The notes under the pieces were generated by a model. The model did not search any database. It was given only the letters and a program-made list of their open reading frames with translations, and was not told the DNA's origin. Positions 36,001 to 45,194 of a DNA stretch of 64,000 nt are shown in pieces. Positions within the stretch are counted from its first letter, which is position 1; the number at the start of each line of letters is the position of its first letter. Source of the DNA: Anaerospora hongkongensis (lineage in GTDB: Bacteria; Bacillota; Negativicutes; Sporomusales; DSM-15969); the NCBI RefSeq assembly GCF_004339805.1, contig NZ_SLUI01000005.1:186001-250000 (forward strand), given 5' to 3'. Position numbers and translations under genes: made by a program.

Positions 36001-37503
36001 CTAGCGGTCCAGACAAGCATAGGATAATTCGTAGCTTTTATTGACAAGCGGAAAATCCGGGATAATATTGCCTGGCGCGGCCACTGTAAGCGCCGGCCAG
36101 TTCGGATAAGCAGCAGCCCGGACAAACAGCCGGTAAATGGTATTGTTTTCCCCGGCCATCAGCCAGTGCAGATTGCTGCCCTGCGATGACTCACTCCAGC
36201 CAAAACTGCTGCTATACGCCGGAATGGGGCCAATCTCCGCTTTTAACGGACCGTCCGGCAATCCATCTACGATCTGCCGGATCAGGCCGATAGTCTGGTA
36301 TACCTCATCAACCCGGACCCATAACCGGGCAGCCACATCACCGCTTGTATATACAGGCACGGTAAACTTAAGTTCCGGATAACACCCGTACGGGTAATCC
36401 CGGCGCATATCGGTATCCACACCGGACGCTCTGGCACCTACGCCAACAACCCCCAAATCCAGCGCTGCCTGCCGGGGAACGACACCTGTCGTATTCACCC
36501 GCTCCAGGAACTCATCATTGGGCCTAAGCAGCCGGATAAGCCCGGCAAAATCCGGTTCCAGTTCATCGAGCATTACTCTAATCTGCCTGGCAGTCTGGTC
36601 CGCAATGTCCTTCCGGACTCCGCCTGGTACAATCATTCCCCGCAGAAACCGGCTGCCTGTGAAGGCTTCATTTACCGTCATAATCGCTTCTTTCATCCGG
36701 GCCCCGGCCATGATCGGCACGGCAAACCCCATGCCTGCACAAAGATTGCCGATATCCCCAACATGATTGTACAGCCGTTCCAATTCAGCTGCAAGCGCGC
36801 GGAGGTACAGGGCCCGGATGGGAACCTCAACATTAGCCAGTTTTTCAACGGCATGGCAATACGATAGGGAATGGGCAACCGCACAAACGCCTGAAATCCG
36901 TTCTACCTGATAAAAAGCCTGTTCCAGCGGCCTGCCTTCCACCGCCTTTTCAATGCCGCGGTGCAGAAAAAACATTTTGGCATCGAGCCGGAGAATTCGT
37001 TCGCCCATTTGGCTGAAGCGGAAATGACCCGGTTCGATAATGCCGGCGTGAATTGGGCCGACCGGCACTTCAAATACTCCTTCTCCTTCGACACCGGCCA
37101 TGGGATAGTTCCTGTTCGCAGTGGGAACGGCCAGGTCCGTCTGGTAATCCTTACGCAGCGGGTAAAGCTGCTCCGGCCAGTTTTCGTGCAGCACCAGCGG
37201 CCTGAGATCAGGATGCCCTGCCGGTGTTAAGCCGAATAAATCGTGAATTTCCCGTTCATACCAGGCAGCGGCAGAAATATTCGGAGTAATCGACGGAAAC
37301 TCCAAAGGGCCGCCAGCAGCAAGCCTTGCTCTTACCAATTGAATTTCACGGCCCGTAGCAAAGGCGCAGTAAATGGCATAAGCTCCGTTCAGCGGCCGTT
37401 CATCATTGGCAAACATAGCAAGCAGTCCATTCTGCCCCTCCTGGTAGATGGAGTAGGCAACCGTGCGTAACTCTTGTGCTTCAATATTGAGTTGCTCAAT
37501 CAC
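36001..37503 (-). CDS. HyfG/HycE-like large subunit with altered [NiFe] ligands (Ehr type)
   Basis: Protein of 500 residues: an N-terminal NuoC-like domain (WYEREIHDLFGL, GHPDLRPL) fused to a NuoD/[NiFe] hydrogenase large-subunit domain, as in HycE/HyfG. The usual first ligand motif CGIC reads SGVC (Ser204, Cys207) in ERISGVCAVAHS. The usual C-terminal CxxC reads SYAC (Ser494, Cys497) in ELSYACLDR at the very end. So both terminal Ni ligands are serine while both bridging cysteines stay. It resembles energy-converting hydrogenase-related (Ehr) complexes. Hydrogenase activity of this subunit is doubtful. Confidence 0.88.
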   Translation of the reverse strand: MIEQLNIEAQELRTVAYSIYQEGQNGLLAMFANDERPLNGAYAIYCAFATGREIQLVRARLAAGGPLEFPSITPNISAAAWYEREIHDLFGLTPAGHPDLRPLVLHENWPEQLYPLRKDYQTDLAVPTANRNYPMAGVEGEGVFEVPVGPIHAGIIEPGHFRFSQMGERILRLDAKMFFLHRGIEKAVEGRPLEQAFYQVERISGVCAVAHSLSYCHAVEKLANVEVPIRALYLRALAAELERLYNHVGDIGNLCAGMGFAVPIMAGARMKEAIMTVNEAFTGSRFLRGMIVPGGVRKDIADQTARQIRVMLDELEPDFAGLIRLLRPNDEFLERVNTTGVVPRQAALDLGVVGVGARASGVDTDMRRDYPYGCYPELKFTVPVYTSGDVAARLWVRVDEVYQTIGLIRQIVDGLPDGPLKAEIGPIPAYSSSFGWSESSQGSNLHWLMAGENNTIYRLFVRAAAYPNWPALTVAAPGNIIPDFPLVNKSYELSYACLDR

Positions 37504-37507
37504 CGGC

Positions 37508-38971
37508 TTAACCTCCTAAGACAATTTTCGCAGCCTGCTGCAATACGCTGTTAGCCAGCGGCGGCAGATAAATCCCACCGACAATCAGGATAACGGCCGA
37601 CACGCCCATCGCGGTCATGGCCGGTGCGGCCACTGCTATACGCCCCATGCCGTCAGGAGCAATACCAAAGCCCATCTTGAGCGAATACCGCATCATACCG
37701 GCAAAAATAGCGGCCAGCAGCAGCAGGATCACCCCGCCCAGGATGCCTTTGTGGCTGGCGAACAATGCCATAATAATCATAAATTCCGAAATAAAGATGT
37801 TAAACGGCGGTGAACCGGTAATGGCCAGAATACTAATAATAAACATTGTGGCTACCAGCGGCATTACACTGATTACCCCTCGGATTTGACGGATGTTTTT
37901 TGTTTTATATTCCTGTGTGATCATGCCCGCCATATAAAACAAGGCGGATTTGGCAACAGCATGATTAACGATGTGCAGCAGTGCGGCATAAATTGCCAGC
38001 GGCGTGCCCACTCCCAGTCCCAGCGTAATAATTCCCATATGCTCCACACTGGAATACGCCAGCAGCCGCTTTACATCATGCTGAGCCAGTACGAACGGGA
38101 TAGCAATCACTACCGACAGACCGCCAACACCCAGCAGCAGGTATTGGGGATACTCAGCGCCAATAACGGCCTGTACGATAATCACATTGCGCACAAGCAC
38201 ATACAGCGCACAGCTGAGCAAAGCCCCCGACAGCAACCCGCTGATCGGTGACGGTGCCTGGCTGTGAGCGTCAGGCAGCCATGTATGCATCGGTGCCAAG
38301 CCGGCTTTCGTTCCATAACCAATCAGAATAAAAATGAACGCAATCTTCACCACTGCCGGATCAAGCAGAGCGGCGCTCGCCCGCAGGGCCTGCCAGTTCA
38401 GCGCGTGACTTGCCCCGCCTGCCGTTGCCTGCGCATAATAGAGAATCATGGTCCCAAACAAAGCAAGACATATGCCAACGGTACAAATCATGACATATTT
38501 CCAGGCAGCCTCCAGGGCATCGCGGTTGAAATAAAAGGCCACAAGCAGGGCTGAGGCCAGGGTTGTTCCTTCGACAGCAACCCACATTAGCCCCAGGTTG
38601 CCGACAAGCAATACACTGATCATAGCAAAAGTGAATAGATTGAACAAGGCATAGTATCTTGACAGCATGACTTCGGAAATGCTGCCGTGACGAACCTCTT
38701 TCTCCATATACGGCAGCGAAAACAAAGTGGCCGTAAAGGTAAGCAGCGCAACGACAAACAGCATTACGGCGCTAAGATGATCCAGATAGAAGAACTCCGT
38801 ACTGTAGACATTCTCCTGGGTAATCCGGTAAATCATGGTGAATAAAACGCCGGTAACGGCTGTACTGCCCAGCAGATTGACGGTGCGCAGTGCCGCCGGC
38901 CTCGTCTGCAGCAGCGACAGTACGCCGGTAACAAGGGGCAGGGCCAAAGCTAACAAGATCAGTTCATGCAT
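37508..38971 (-). CDS. HyfF-like antiporter-type membrane subunit
   Basis: Protein of 487 residues with about 13-14 membrane helices, related to NuoN/MrpD antiporter subunits. Conserved features are the Glu in WVAVEGTTLASA, the broken-helix Lys in GYGTKAGLAPMHTWLPDAH, and the Lys of HDVKRLLAYSSVEHMG. These belong to ion-translocating channels of complex I-like enzymes. It ends 4 bp before the hyfG-like gene. It is one of two such pump subunits in this operon. Confidence 0.9.
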   Translation of the reverse strand: MHELILLALALPLVTGVLSLLQTRPAALRTVNLLGSTAVTGVLFTMIYRITQENVYSTEFFYLDHLSAVMLFVVALLTFTATLFSLPYMEKEVRHGSISEVMLSRYYALFNLFTFAMISVLLVGNLGLMWVAVEGTTLASALLVAFYFNRDALEAAWKYVMICTVGICLALFGTMILYYAQATAGGASHALNWQALRASAALLDPAVVKIAFIFILIGYGTKAGLAPMHTWLPDAHSQAPSPISGLLSGALLSCALYVLVRNVIIVQAVIGAEYPQYLLLGVGGLSVVIAIPFVLAQHDVKRLLAYSSVEHMGIITLGLGVGTPLAIYAALLHIVNHAVAKSALFYMAGMITQEYKTKNIRQIRGVISVMPLVATMFIISILAITGSPPFNIFISEFMIIMALFASHKGILGGVILLLLAAIFAGMMRYSLKMGFGIAPDGMGRIAVAAPAMTAMGVSAVILIVGGIYLPPLANSVLQQAAKIVLGG

Positions 38972-38975
38972 ACTA

Positions 38976-39608
38976 TCACCCCTTCAACTTCTTCAGCAGG
39001 CTGGTATCAGTGGACTCAAGCGACAGCTTGAGCCGGTATGTAAGGATGACCAGTACGACTACCGCCACCAATACATCCAGGAAAATACCCATTTCAATAA
39101 TCAGCGGCAGCCCTTGTGTGATAGACAAGCCAAATAAATACAGCCCATTTTCCATGGTAATCAGCCCGATAATCTGCATGACAGCCTGATGACGCATCAT
39201 GATAAAGAACAGCCCGATCAGCGTCAGCGATACGGCTGCCGGCAGCGTCGAAGCAATTGCCACCCCGGGAAGATTAGGACTAATCAAGCCATAGGACACG
39301 ATAATGGACAGCAGCGTCATAAAAGTGGAAAAATTGGCCTTCACAATCTCGCGGCCGACAATTTCCCGCTCTTCGCGCAGGTATGGCAGCAGCCGGTATA
39401 ACGCAAACGGGATGATACCGACTTTGATTGCTGACGTTAAGAGGGCCGCAATGAACATATGAACTTCATGGGTTTGCATACCGATTATGACACAGGCCAT
39501 AGCGACAATCACCGACTGAACCAGCACCACATTAATTGCCAGGCGCAAATTGGAAATGCGCGTTTGTAAAATCGCTGCCAAGAGCAGCAGTATCGTTAAT
39601 AGTTCCAT
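38976..39608 (-). CDS. HyfE-like membrane subunit (NuoK/MrpC-related)
   Basis: Protein of 210 residues with about six membrane helices, similar in length to HyfE. The NuoK-like part is seen around IGLITMENGLYLFGL, which keeps the membrane-embedded Glu. It sits between the hyfD-like and hyfF-like genes, the same order as in hyf operons. Confidence 0.87.
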   Translation of the reverse strand: MELLTILLLLAAILQTRISNLRLAINVVLVQSVIVAMACVIIGMQTHEVHMFIAALLTSAIKVGIIPFALYRLLPYLREEREIVGREIVKANFSTFMTLLSIIVSYGLISPNLPGVAIASTLPAAVSLTLIGLFFIMMRHQAVMQIIGLITMENGLYLFGLSITQGLPLIIEMGIFLDVLVAVVVLVILTYRLKLSLESTDTSLLKKLKG

Positions 39609-39623
39609 ACTTACTCCTCCCTT

Positions 39624-40538
39624 TTACTGCGCCACCAGAGCCAGCAGCGAAAATACACCGGCCGCAGCCATAAGCCCCGGTACCCGGAATAACCGGATTT
39701 TATTGGTACTGGTTTCAATGCAGGCAAGCAAAGCTGCCGCCAGCACCACTTTGCACAGCAGCCAGACAGCGGTAAACATCCCGGAAGTAAAACCTTCCAG
39801 CTGCCAGGGAACAAACAAATTGACCAGCAGCAGAATAAATACCAGCTGCTTAATTGCCGATGCCCAGAAGATGAGTCCTACCGGACGGCCGGAGTACTCC
39901 AGCACCATTCCTTCGTGAATCATGGTCAGTTCCAGATGAGTATCCGGGTTATCCACCGGAATGCGTCCCGTCTCGGCAATGGTAATCATCAGAAAAGAAA
40001 CTGCTGCCAATAAAGCAGAAAAGCTCACTGGCGAGCCTTGCGCCGCTGCTGCCATTGCCGATAACCCGGTGGAATCGGCACTATAGGCTACAGAAAACAA
40101 AGCCAGCATTAAGGGCGGTTCGACCATCACACTGATGAACATTTCCCGGGAACCGCCCATACCTCCGAAAGAGCTGCCGGCATCCAGGGAAGCTGCCGCC
40201 AAAAAGAACCTCCCCAGTGCAAACAGATATACCAATGTAAATAAGTTATCGAACTTGACTCCATCGTAGGAAAAAATAGTCGGCACCATAGCCGCAGCAC
40301 CAATAGCGGTAGCAAAATAAATATACGGTGCAGCATGAAATATCCAGGATACGGTTGGCGAAATCACGCTGTCCTTTTTTAGGTATTTGGCGTAATCATA
40401 ATACGGCTGAGCGTAAGCAGGTCCACGCCGGCTCTGCAGGCGAGCCTTGGTATTCTTAATGATTCCCTGAATCAGGGGAGCCAGAAGGATTATGCCAATC
40501 GTTTGCAATAAGATTGTTATCACCATGGGGCTCACCAC
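39624..40538 (-). CDS. HyfC/HycD-like membrane subunit (NuoH-related)
   Basis: Protein of 304 residues with about eight helices. NuoH family signatures are RRGPAYAQPYYDYAKYL near the N-terminus and the cytoplasmic loop with ETGRIPVDNPDTHLELTM (conserved acidic residues). NuoH-type subunits connect the soluble electron-transfer arm to the pump subunits. It overlaps the upstream hyfB-like gene by 7 bp. Confidence 0.92.
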   Translation of the reverse strand: MVSPMVITILLQTIGIILLAPLIQGIIKNTKARLQSRRGPAYAQPYYDYAKYLKKDSVISPTVSWIFHAAPYIYFATAIGAAAMVPTIFSYDGVKFDNLFTLVYLFALGRFFLAAASLDAGSSFGGMGGSREMFISVMVEPPLMLALFSVAYSADSTGLSAMAAAAQGSPVSFSALLAAVSFLMITIAETGRIPVDNPDTHLELTMIHEGMVLEYSGRPVGLIFWASAIKQLVFILLLVNLFVPWQLEGFTSGMFTAVWLLCKVVLAAALLACIETSTNKIRLFRVPGLMAAAGVFSLLALVAQ

Positions 40539-42550
40539 CTCGTGCTAATAATCAAAACGACTACCGTAACGGCCATGATATATCCGATATACAGCTGCAG
40601 GCTTCCGGCCTGAATTGCGGTCAGATATTGCGCAAAAGCCTGGATGCCGTCCTTTAAGGGATTATAGAACAATTCATTTACATAATGGGTCACATGGACA
40701 TGTAGCTTAATTTTTACGCCATGATACGGATTGCGTGATTTATCGGTAATAATCTCATCCACCGGGTTCAAAACAGTGCCAAAGGCACGGCGAATGGGCT
40801 GAGCAAAACCGGTTGCCGTATATTCCATCCGCGCGGTCGGAATAATGCCGCACGTCCAGGTCTCTCCGCTCACCCGGCAGGGCGTCCCATTCCAGCGGGC
40901 CAGGAGAATTGCCAGAAAACAGCCGGCTGCTATCAGCAGCACGACTACCGGCATGGTAAGCACGCCGCCTGTCTGCCCGGTTTGAAAGGCCACCGCATAC
41001 CATTGGCTGTTGTCAAACAGACCGGCTGTACTAATGCCGTCATAACCGGACACTACCTGGCTAAGGAGGCGCAGCATCCACTGCGGCCATACACCGGCAG
41101 CCACGCAGGTCAGGGAAAGTCCGGCCATACCTGCCAGCATCGACCAGGGAACTTCTTTGGCATGTTCCGCCTCTACACTGCGTGGTTTCGCCAAAAATGT
41201 TACGCCAAAAGCTTTAACAAAGCAGGTCGCCGCCAAAGCGCCGGTCAATCCTAGCAAAGCAATCAGCATAACGGCCCAGAACTTGCCGACTAACCCTGCA
41301 ACTGCTTTCGGTAAAAAGAACAGTGCCTGGAACGTCAGCCATTCACTGACAAAGCCGTTCAGCGGCGGCAAGCCGGCTATCGCAGCAGCGCCAATCAGGA
41401 AGAATACTGCCGTATAGGGCATTTTTTTTATCAGTCCGCCTAGCTGTTCCACATCTTTGGTATGGGTAGAGTGCAGCACGGCACCTGCTCCCATGAACAG
41501 CAGGGATTTAAATACAGCATGATTAAAAACGTGATAGAAGCCGGCTATCCATGCCAGCCCGGCCAGCAGCGGCATTCCTTTGCTTGCAAACACCATACCT
41601 GCGCCGACCCCAAGTAGAATAATGCCGATATTCTCCACAGAATGATAAGCAAGCAGTCGTTTCAAATCATGCTCCATCAGAGCATACAGCACGCCAAAAA
41701 CCGAAGAGATGATCGCCAGTCCCAATACCAGCTGTCCCCACCATTCGGGCCCGCTGCCTAAGAACTCCAGAAAGAAGCGGCTCATGCCATAAATCGCCGT
41801 TTTGATCATAATTCCCGACATCAGGGCGGAAACATGGCTGGGGGCAGCAGGGTGAGCTTCCGGCAGCCAAATATGCATCGGCATTACTCCCGCTTTTGTG
41901 CCAAAGCCGACTAAAGCGCACAAGAAGACGATACTACGCAGGCTTTCCGGCATGGTCCCTGTCTTCAGCAGATCAAAATCAAGGGTTTGCGCTGCTGAAG
42001 CCAGCAGCAGGAAAGCAATCGCAATAAATGCCGTGCCCACATGCGTCATTAGAATATACAGATAGGCTGCTCCGGTATTGGCATTTTTTTCATACTCATG
42101 ATTGACCAGGAAAAAGGAGACCAGCGTCATTAGTTCCCAGACAATAATAAAGGCTACAACCTGGCTAATCGTCAGCACCAGCAGGATGGACAGCAAAAAC
42201 AGATTATATACTGATGCCAGTTGAGCATACCGGCGATTGTAATACTCACGGGAATAGCCAATTGCATAAATACTGGCTGCTGTTCCCACAATACCGAAAG
42301 CCAGCAAAAAGAAAGCAGCCAGTGAATCCAGCCGGATCTTAATCAGTCCCAGCGGGGCTTGTAACTGAAACGCTAATGTTTGCCCCCCGGTGGTAAAAAC
42401 AGCAGCCGCCAGACCAATTGTGGCCATACAGCCCAGCGCAGCAAATCCATGAGATAACGTATTCACCATTTTGGGATTGCCATTGGCGAGAAGAGCCGAT
42501 ACCACTCCCAGACAATACAGGCCAACAATGAGGATATACAGTTGATCCAT
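40532..42550 (-). CDS. HyfB/HycC-like antiporter-type membrane subunit (NuoL-related)
   Basis: About 672 residues with some 16 helices, the size of HyfB. It carries the NuoL/MrpA signatures: VWELMTLVSFFLVNHE (membrane Glu), GFGTKAGVMPMHIWLPEAHP (Lys in the broken helix) and HDLKRLLAYHSVENIG. The C-terminal extension after residue 550 has an amphipathic segment and a last helix, as in HycC. The ATG at 42550 is a conservative start; GTG at 42556 is spaced better from GGTGG. It is the first membrane gene of the arm. Confidence 0.9.
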   Translation of the reverse strand: MDQLYILIVGLYCLGVVSALLANGNPKMVNTLSHGFAALGCMATIGLAAAVFTTGGQTLAFQLQAPLGLIKIRLDSLAAFFLLAFGIVGTAASIYAIGYSREYYNRRYAQLASVYNLFLLSILLVLTISQVVAFIIVWELMTLVSFFLVNHEYEKNANTGAAYLYILMTHVGTAFIAIAFLLLASAAQTLDFDLLKTGTMPESLRSIVFLCALVGFGTKAGVMPMHIWLPEAHPAAPSHVSALMSGIMIKTAIYGMSRFFLEFLGSGPEWWGQLVLGLAIISSVFGVLYALMEHDLKRLLAYHSVENIGIILLGVGAGMVFASKGMPLLAGLAWIAGFYHVFNHAVFKSLLFMGAGAVLHSTHTKDVEQLGGLIKKMPYTAVFFLIGAAAIAGLPPLNGFVSEWLTFQALFFLPKAVAGLVGKFWAVMLIALLGLTGALAATCFVKAFGVTFLAKPRSVEAEHAKEVPWSMLAGMAGLSLTCVAAGVWPQWMLRLLSQVVSGYDGISTAGLFDNSQWYAVAFQTGQTGGVLTMPVVVLLIAAGCFLAILLARWNGTPCRVSGETWTCGIIPTARMEYTATGFAQPIRRAFGTVLNPVDEIITDKSRNPYHGVKIKLHVHVTHYVNELFYNPLKDGIQAFAQYLTAIQAGSLQLYIGYIMAVTVVVLIISTRW

Positions 42551-42591
42551 CGGCACTACAACCACCGCCCAATTTTTTAAATTCCAGGATC

Positions 42592-43134
42592 CTACCTGTT
42601 TCGGTACAGATATTGGCTGGCTTCTACAGCCTGCCGCAGTTTATTCCGGCGCTCCTGCCGCGGGTCTATCAGACTAAGCGCCTGCTCGGGACATGCCGCT
42701 ACACAAGCCGGTCCTTCTTCCCGTCCTAAGCAAAGGTCGCATTTGTGGCCTACCAGCCGTCCTTGCCCTTGAGGCCAATCCGCGTAAGTTTTCTCCCGGT
42801 CAGGCGGCGCCAGTGAGATTGCGCCAAACGGGCAGGCCTCGGCACAATCCCGGCAATAATTACAGCGCGCCGTATCGATCACAACCTGCTGCAGATAAAA
42901 GCGAATTGCCTGAGCAGCGCAGGCCCGGGCACAAGGAGCACCTTCACACTGCCGGCATTGTACAGGCAGTATCCTGCCGTTTTTTCTTTGCACATAAAGC
43001 TTTGGTATAACCGGCCCTGTTATCATTCCTGCAGTTTTTCCTGCACCGCAGTGATAGGAATTGCAAGCAATTTCGCATACCCTGCAGCCTGTGCACTTCT
43101 CTTTATCGGCAATTACGAAAGGCAGCAGTTCCAC
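42592..43134 (-). CDS. HycB-like polyferredoxin
   Basis: Protein of 180 residues with four [4Fe-4S] motifs: CTGCRVCEIAC, CRQCEGAPCARAC, CNYCRDCAEAC and CDLC...CVAAC. It lies between the [FeFe] hydrogenase gene (13 bp upstream) and the membrane arm genes (42 bp downstream). It is a likely bridge between the hydrogenase and the Ehr-type arm, as HycB-like proteins are in hydrogen-dependent CO2 reductases. Confidence 0.88.
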   Translation of the reverse strand: MELLPFVIADKEKCTGCRVCEIACNSYHCGAGKTAGMITGPVIPKLYVQRKNGRILPVQCRQCEGAPCARACAAQAIRFYLQQVVIDTARCNYCRDCAEACPFGAISLAPPDREKTYADWPQGQGRLVGHKCDLCLGREEGPACVAACPEQALSLIDPRQERRNKLRQAVEASQYLYRNR

Positions 43135-43146
43135 GCCTCCTGCCTC

Positions 43147-44532
43147 CTAAGTTGCCTTTCTCGCCACATAGTGGGTATGCAGCAAGTGATGGGACTCATG
43201 CCCTAAAGGCTCCCCTAAAAAAGACTCATACAGCTTCTGAACATCCGGATTATCATGCGACTTGCGCAATAAAAGAGTTTCATCATGAACATAGGTATTA
43301 GCCGTTCTGCTGGTATAGGAGCCGGGCTTATCGGACGGCAGGAGCACCTTGGGCTGCCCGCCGCCGCTCACACAGCCCACGGGACAGCACATCACCTCAA
43401 CAAAATGAAAGTCCGCTTTTCCCGCCTTGATTTGCTCCATTATTACTTTGGCATTTTTCAGTCCTGACACGACCGCAACCTTCAACGTCAGGCCGCCAAC
43501 GTTTACATTGGCCTTGCGGATGCCTTCGCCGCCCCGCACATAGTTTAAGCTGATTTCCGGCAGTGCTTCCTTGGCCAGCAGTTCATATCCGGTTCTCAGC
43601 GCCGCTTCCATAACCCCGCCGGTTACCCCGAAAATGGTCGCTGCTCCGGTATACGTCCCCAGCGGCTGATCAAATTCCTCATCTGCTAAATGAACAAAAT
43701 CAATACCTGCATCTTTAATGAGCTGCGCTAATTCCCGTGTCGTAATCACGACGTCTACGTCACGATAGCCGCTGCCTTCCATTTCCGGACGTTCGCACTC
43801 AAACTTCTTGCAGGTACAGGGCATAACAGATACGCTAAAGATCCGCTCCGCTTCCACTCCATCAACTTTTGCCCCATATGTTTTAAACAGCACTCCGGCC
43901 ATCTGCTGCGGCGATTTACAGCTGGAAAGATGCGAAATCAGCTCCGGATAGGTTTGTTCCACATATTTTACCCAGGCCGGGCAGCAGGAAGTAAACATCG
44001 GCAGCGTCCCACCGGCAGTAACGCGCTTAATGAGCTCCGAACCTTCTTCCATAATGGTCACATCAGCCGCGAAGTTAGTGTCATAAACCCTGGCAAATCC
44101 CAGTTTCCGCAAAGCTGCTGCCATCTGCCCCGGTGTCAGGCTGCCCAGCGGCATACCGAATTCCTCTGCGATTGCCACCCGGACAGCAGGCGCGCACTGC
44201 ACCATGGTAAAGAGACGGCGGTCGGCCAGTGCGGCCTTGACTGTCAGCGCATCACCACGGTTATAGGCTGCAAATAACGGCTCTTTTACGGATGAAAGCA
44301 ACCCCCGTTCCGTCATTTTTTGTTCACGCGGTGCAATATCTTCATCAAAGATCGAAGCATAAGCACTGCAAATCTGGACACACTGGCCGCAGGCAACACA
44401 GCGTTCCTGACAAATAGTCTGCGGCTGCCCCTTCTTTCCTTCTATGGCATCTACCGGACAAATTGCCACGCACCGCTGGCAGCCGGTACACAATTCCTGG
44501 TCAATTTGGATAATGGGGTTATTTCGCTGCAT
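43147..44532 (-). CDS. hydA: [FeFe] hydrogenase catalytic subunit
   Basis: Protein of 461 residues. Two [4Fe-4S] sites form the N-terminal ferredoxin domain (CTGCQRCVAICP and CVACGQCVQIC). The H-cluster domain has all three signatures: TSCCPAW, MPCTCKKFE and EVMCCPVGCVSGGGQP. It lacks the extra N-terminal 2Fe-2S domain of the long clostridial enzyme. Start at 44532 follows AGGAGGG. It sits between two HycB-like genes in an operon that ends with fdhF, the gene set of formate-linked hydrogenases such as HDCR. It should produce or oxidise H2. The maturases HydE, HydF and HydG are not in the window. Confidence 0.95.
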   Translation of the reverse strand: MQRNNPIIQIDQELCTGCQRCVAICPVDAIEGKKGQPQTICQERCVACGQCVQICSAYASIFDEDIAPREQKMTERGLLSSVKEPLFAAYNRGDALTVKAALADRRLFTMVQCAPAVRVAIAEEFGMPLGSLTPGQMAAALRKLGFARVYDTNFAADVTIMEEGSELIKRVTAGGTLPMFTSCCPAWVKYVEQTYPELISHLSSCKSPQQMAGVLFKTYGAKVDGVEAERIFSVSVMPCTCKKFECERPEMEGSGYRDVDVVITTRELAQLIKDAGIDFVHLADEEFDQPLGTYTGAATIFGVTGGVMEAALRTGYELLAKEALPEISLNYVRGGEGIRKANVNVGGLTLKVAVVSGLKNAKVIMEQIKAGKADFHFVEVMCCPVGCVSGGGQPKVLLPSDKPGSYTSRTANTYVHDETLLLRKSHDNPDVQKLYESFLGEPLGHESHHLLHTHYVARKAT

Positions 44533-44570
44533 GCTAAACCCTCCTGTCTTTACGAAACTAAGCACATTTC

Positions 44571-45158
44571 TCAGCCAATAAACTTTTTCACCGCATCGTG
44601 CAAGCTGATCGCTGCCTCGATGTTGCGTCTTTTCTTTTCCTGCTTCGGCACAACCATTTCCAGTGCTTTTTCCGGACAAGCCCGCACACAGGCCGGACCG
44701 TCAGCTTGACTTGCACACAAATCACACTTGCTGGCTACTACCATTTCTTTTTCCTTAATGCCTTCTTCTGTTTCCACCTGCAGTCCACTTTGACTAATTA
44801 CCCGGCCATTTTTATAGACGGGCGCAAAATCGATTGCGCCAAAGGGACAGGCCAACAGACAGGTTTTACAGCCAATACAGTACCGTTCTTCAATCCTAAT
44901 ATTGCCTTTGGTCTGCGTGATGGCCGCCACCGGGCATACCTGCGCGCAGGGCGCATCTTCGCAGTGACGGCATTGGACCGGCATTGTCACGGTCGCGGTC
45001 CTGACCAGGTATAGTTTGGCAATCAGCGGTGTGTCGATCATCCCGGCGGTAACAGCCCCGCCATCGGTATGCGCAACGGAACAAGCCACTTCACAAACTC
45101 GGCAGCCAATGCATTTATTGGGGTCAGCCATAATAAACGCATTCAGATTGGTACTCAT
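44571..45158 (-). CDS. HycB-like polyferredoxin
   Basis: Protein of 195 residues with four [4Fe-4S] motifs ([39 protein letters not shown]...CVRAC). It is the closest in-window relative of the protein at 33754, sharing the start ...[10 protein letters not shown]. The ATG at 45158 follows GGGAGGATT. It precedes the [FeFe] hydrogenase gene by 38 bp and probably serves it as electron carrier. Confidence 0.88.
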   Translation of the reverse strand: MSTNLNAFIMADPNKCIGCRVCEVACSVAHTDGGAVTAGMIDTPLIAKLYLVRTATVTMPVQCRHCEDAPCAQVCPVAAITQTKGNIRIEERYCIGCKTCLLACPFGAIDFAPVYKNGRVISQSGLQVETEEGIKEKEMVVASKCDLCASQADGPACVRACPEKALEMVVPKQEKKRRNIEAAISLHDAVKKFIG

Positions 45159-45194
45159 CGATAATCCTCCCTTCCTTGTCAACGTGTTAACCGG

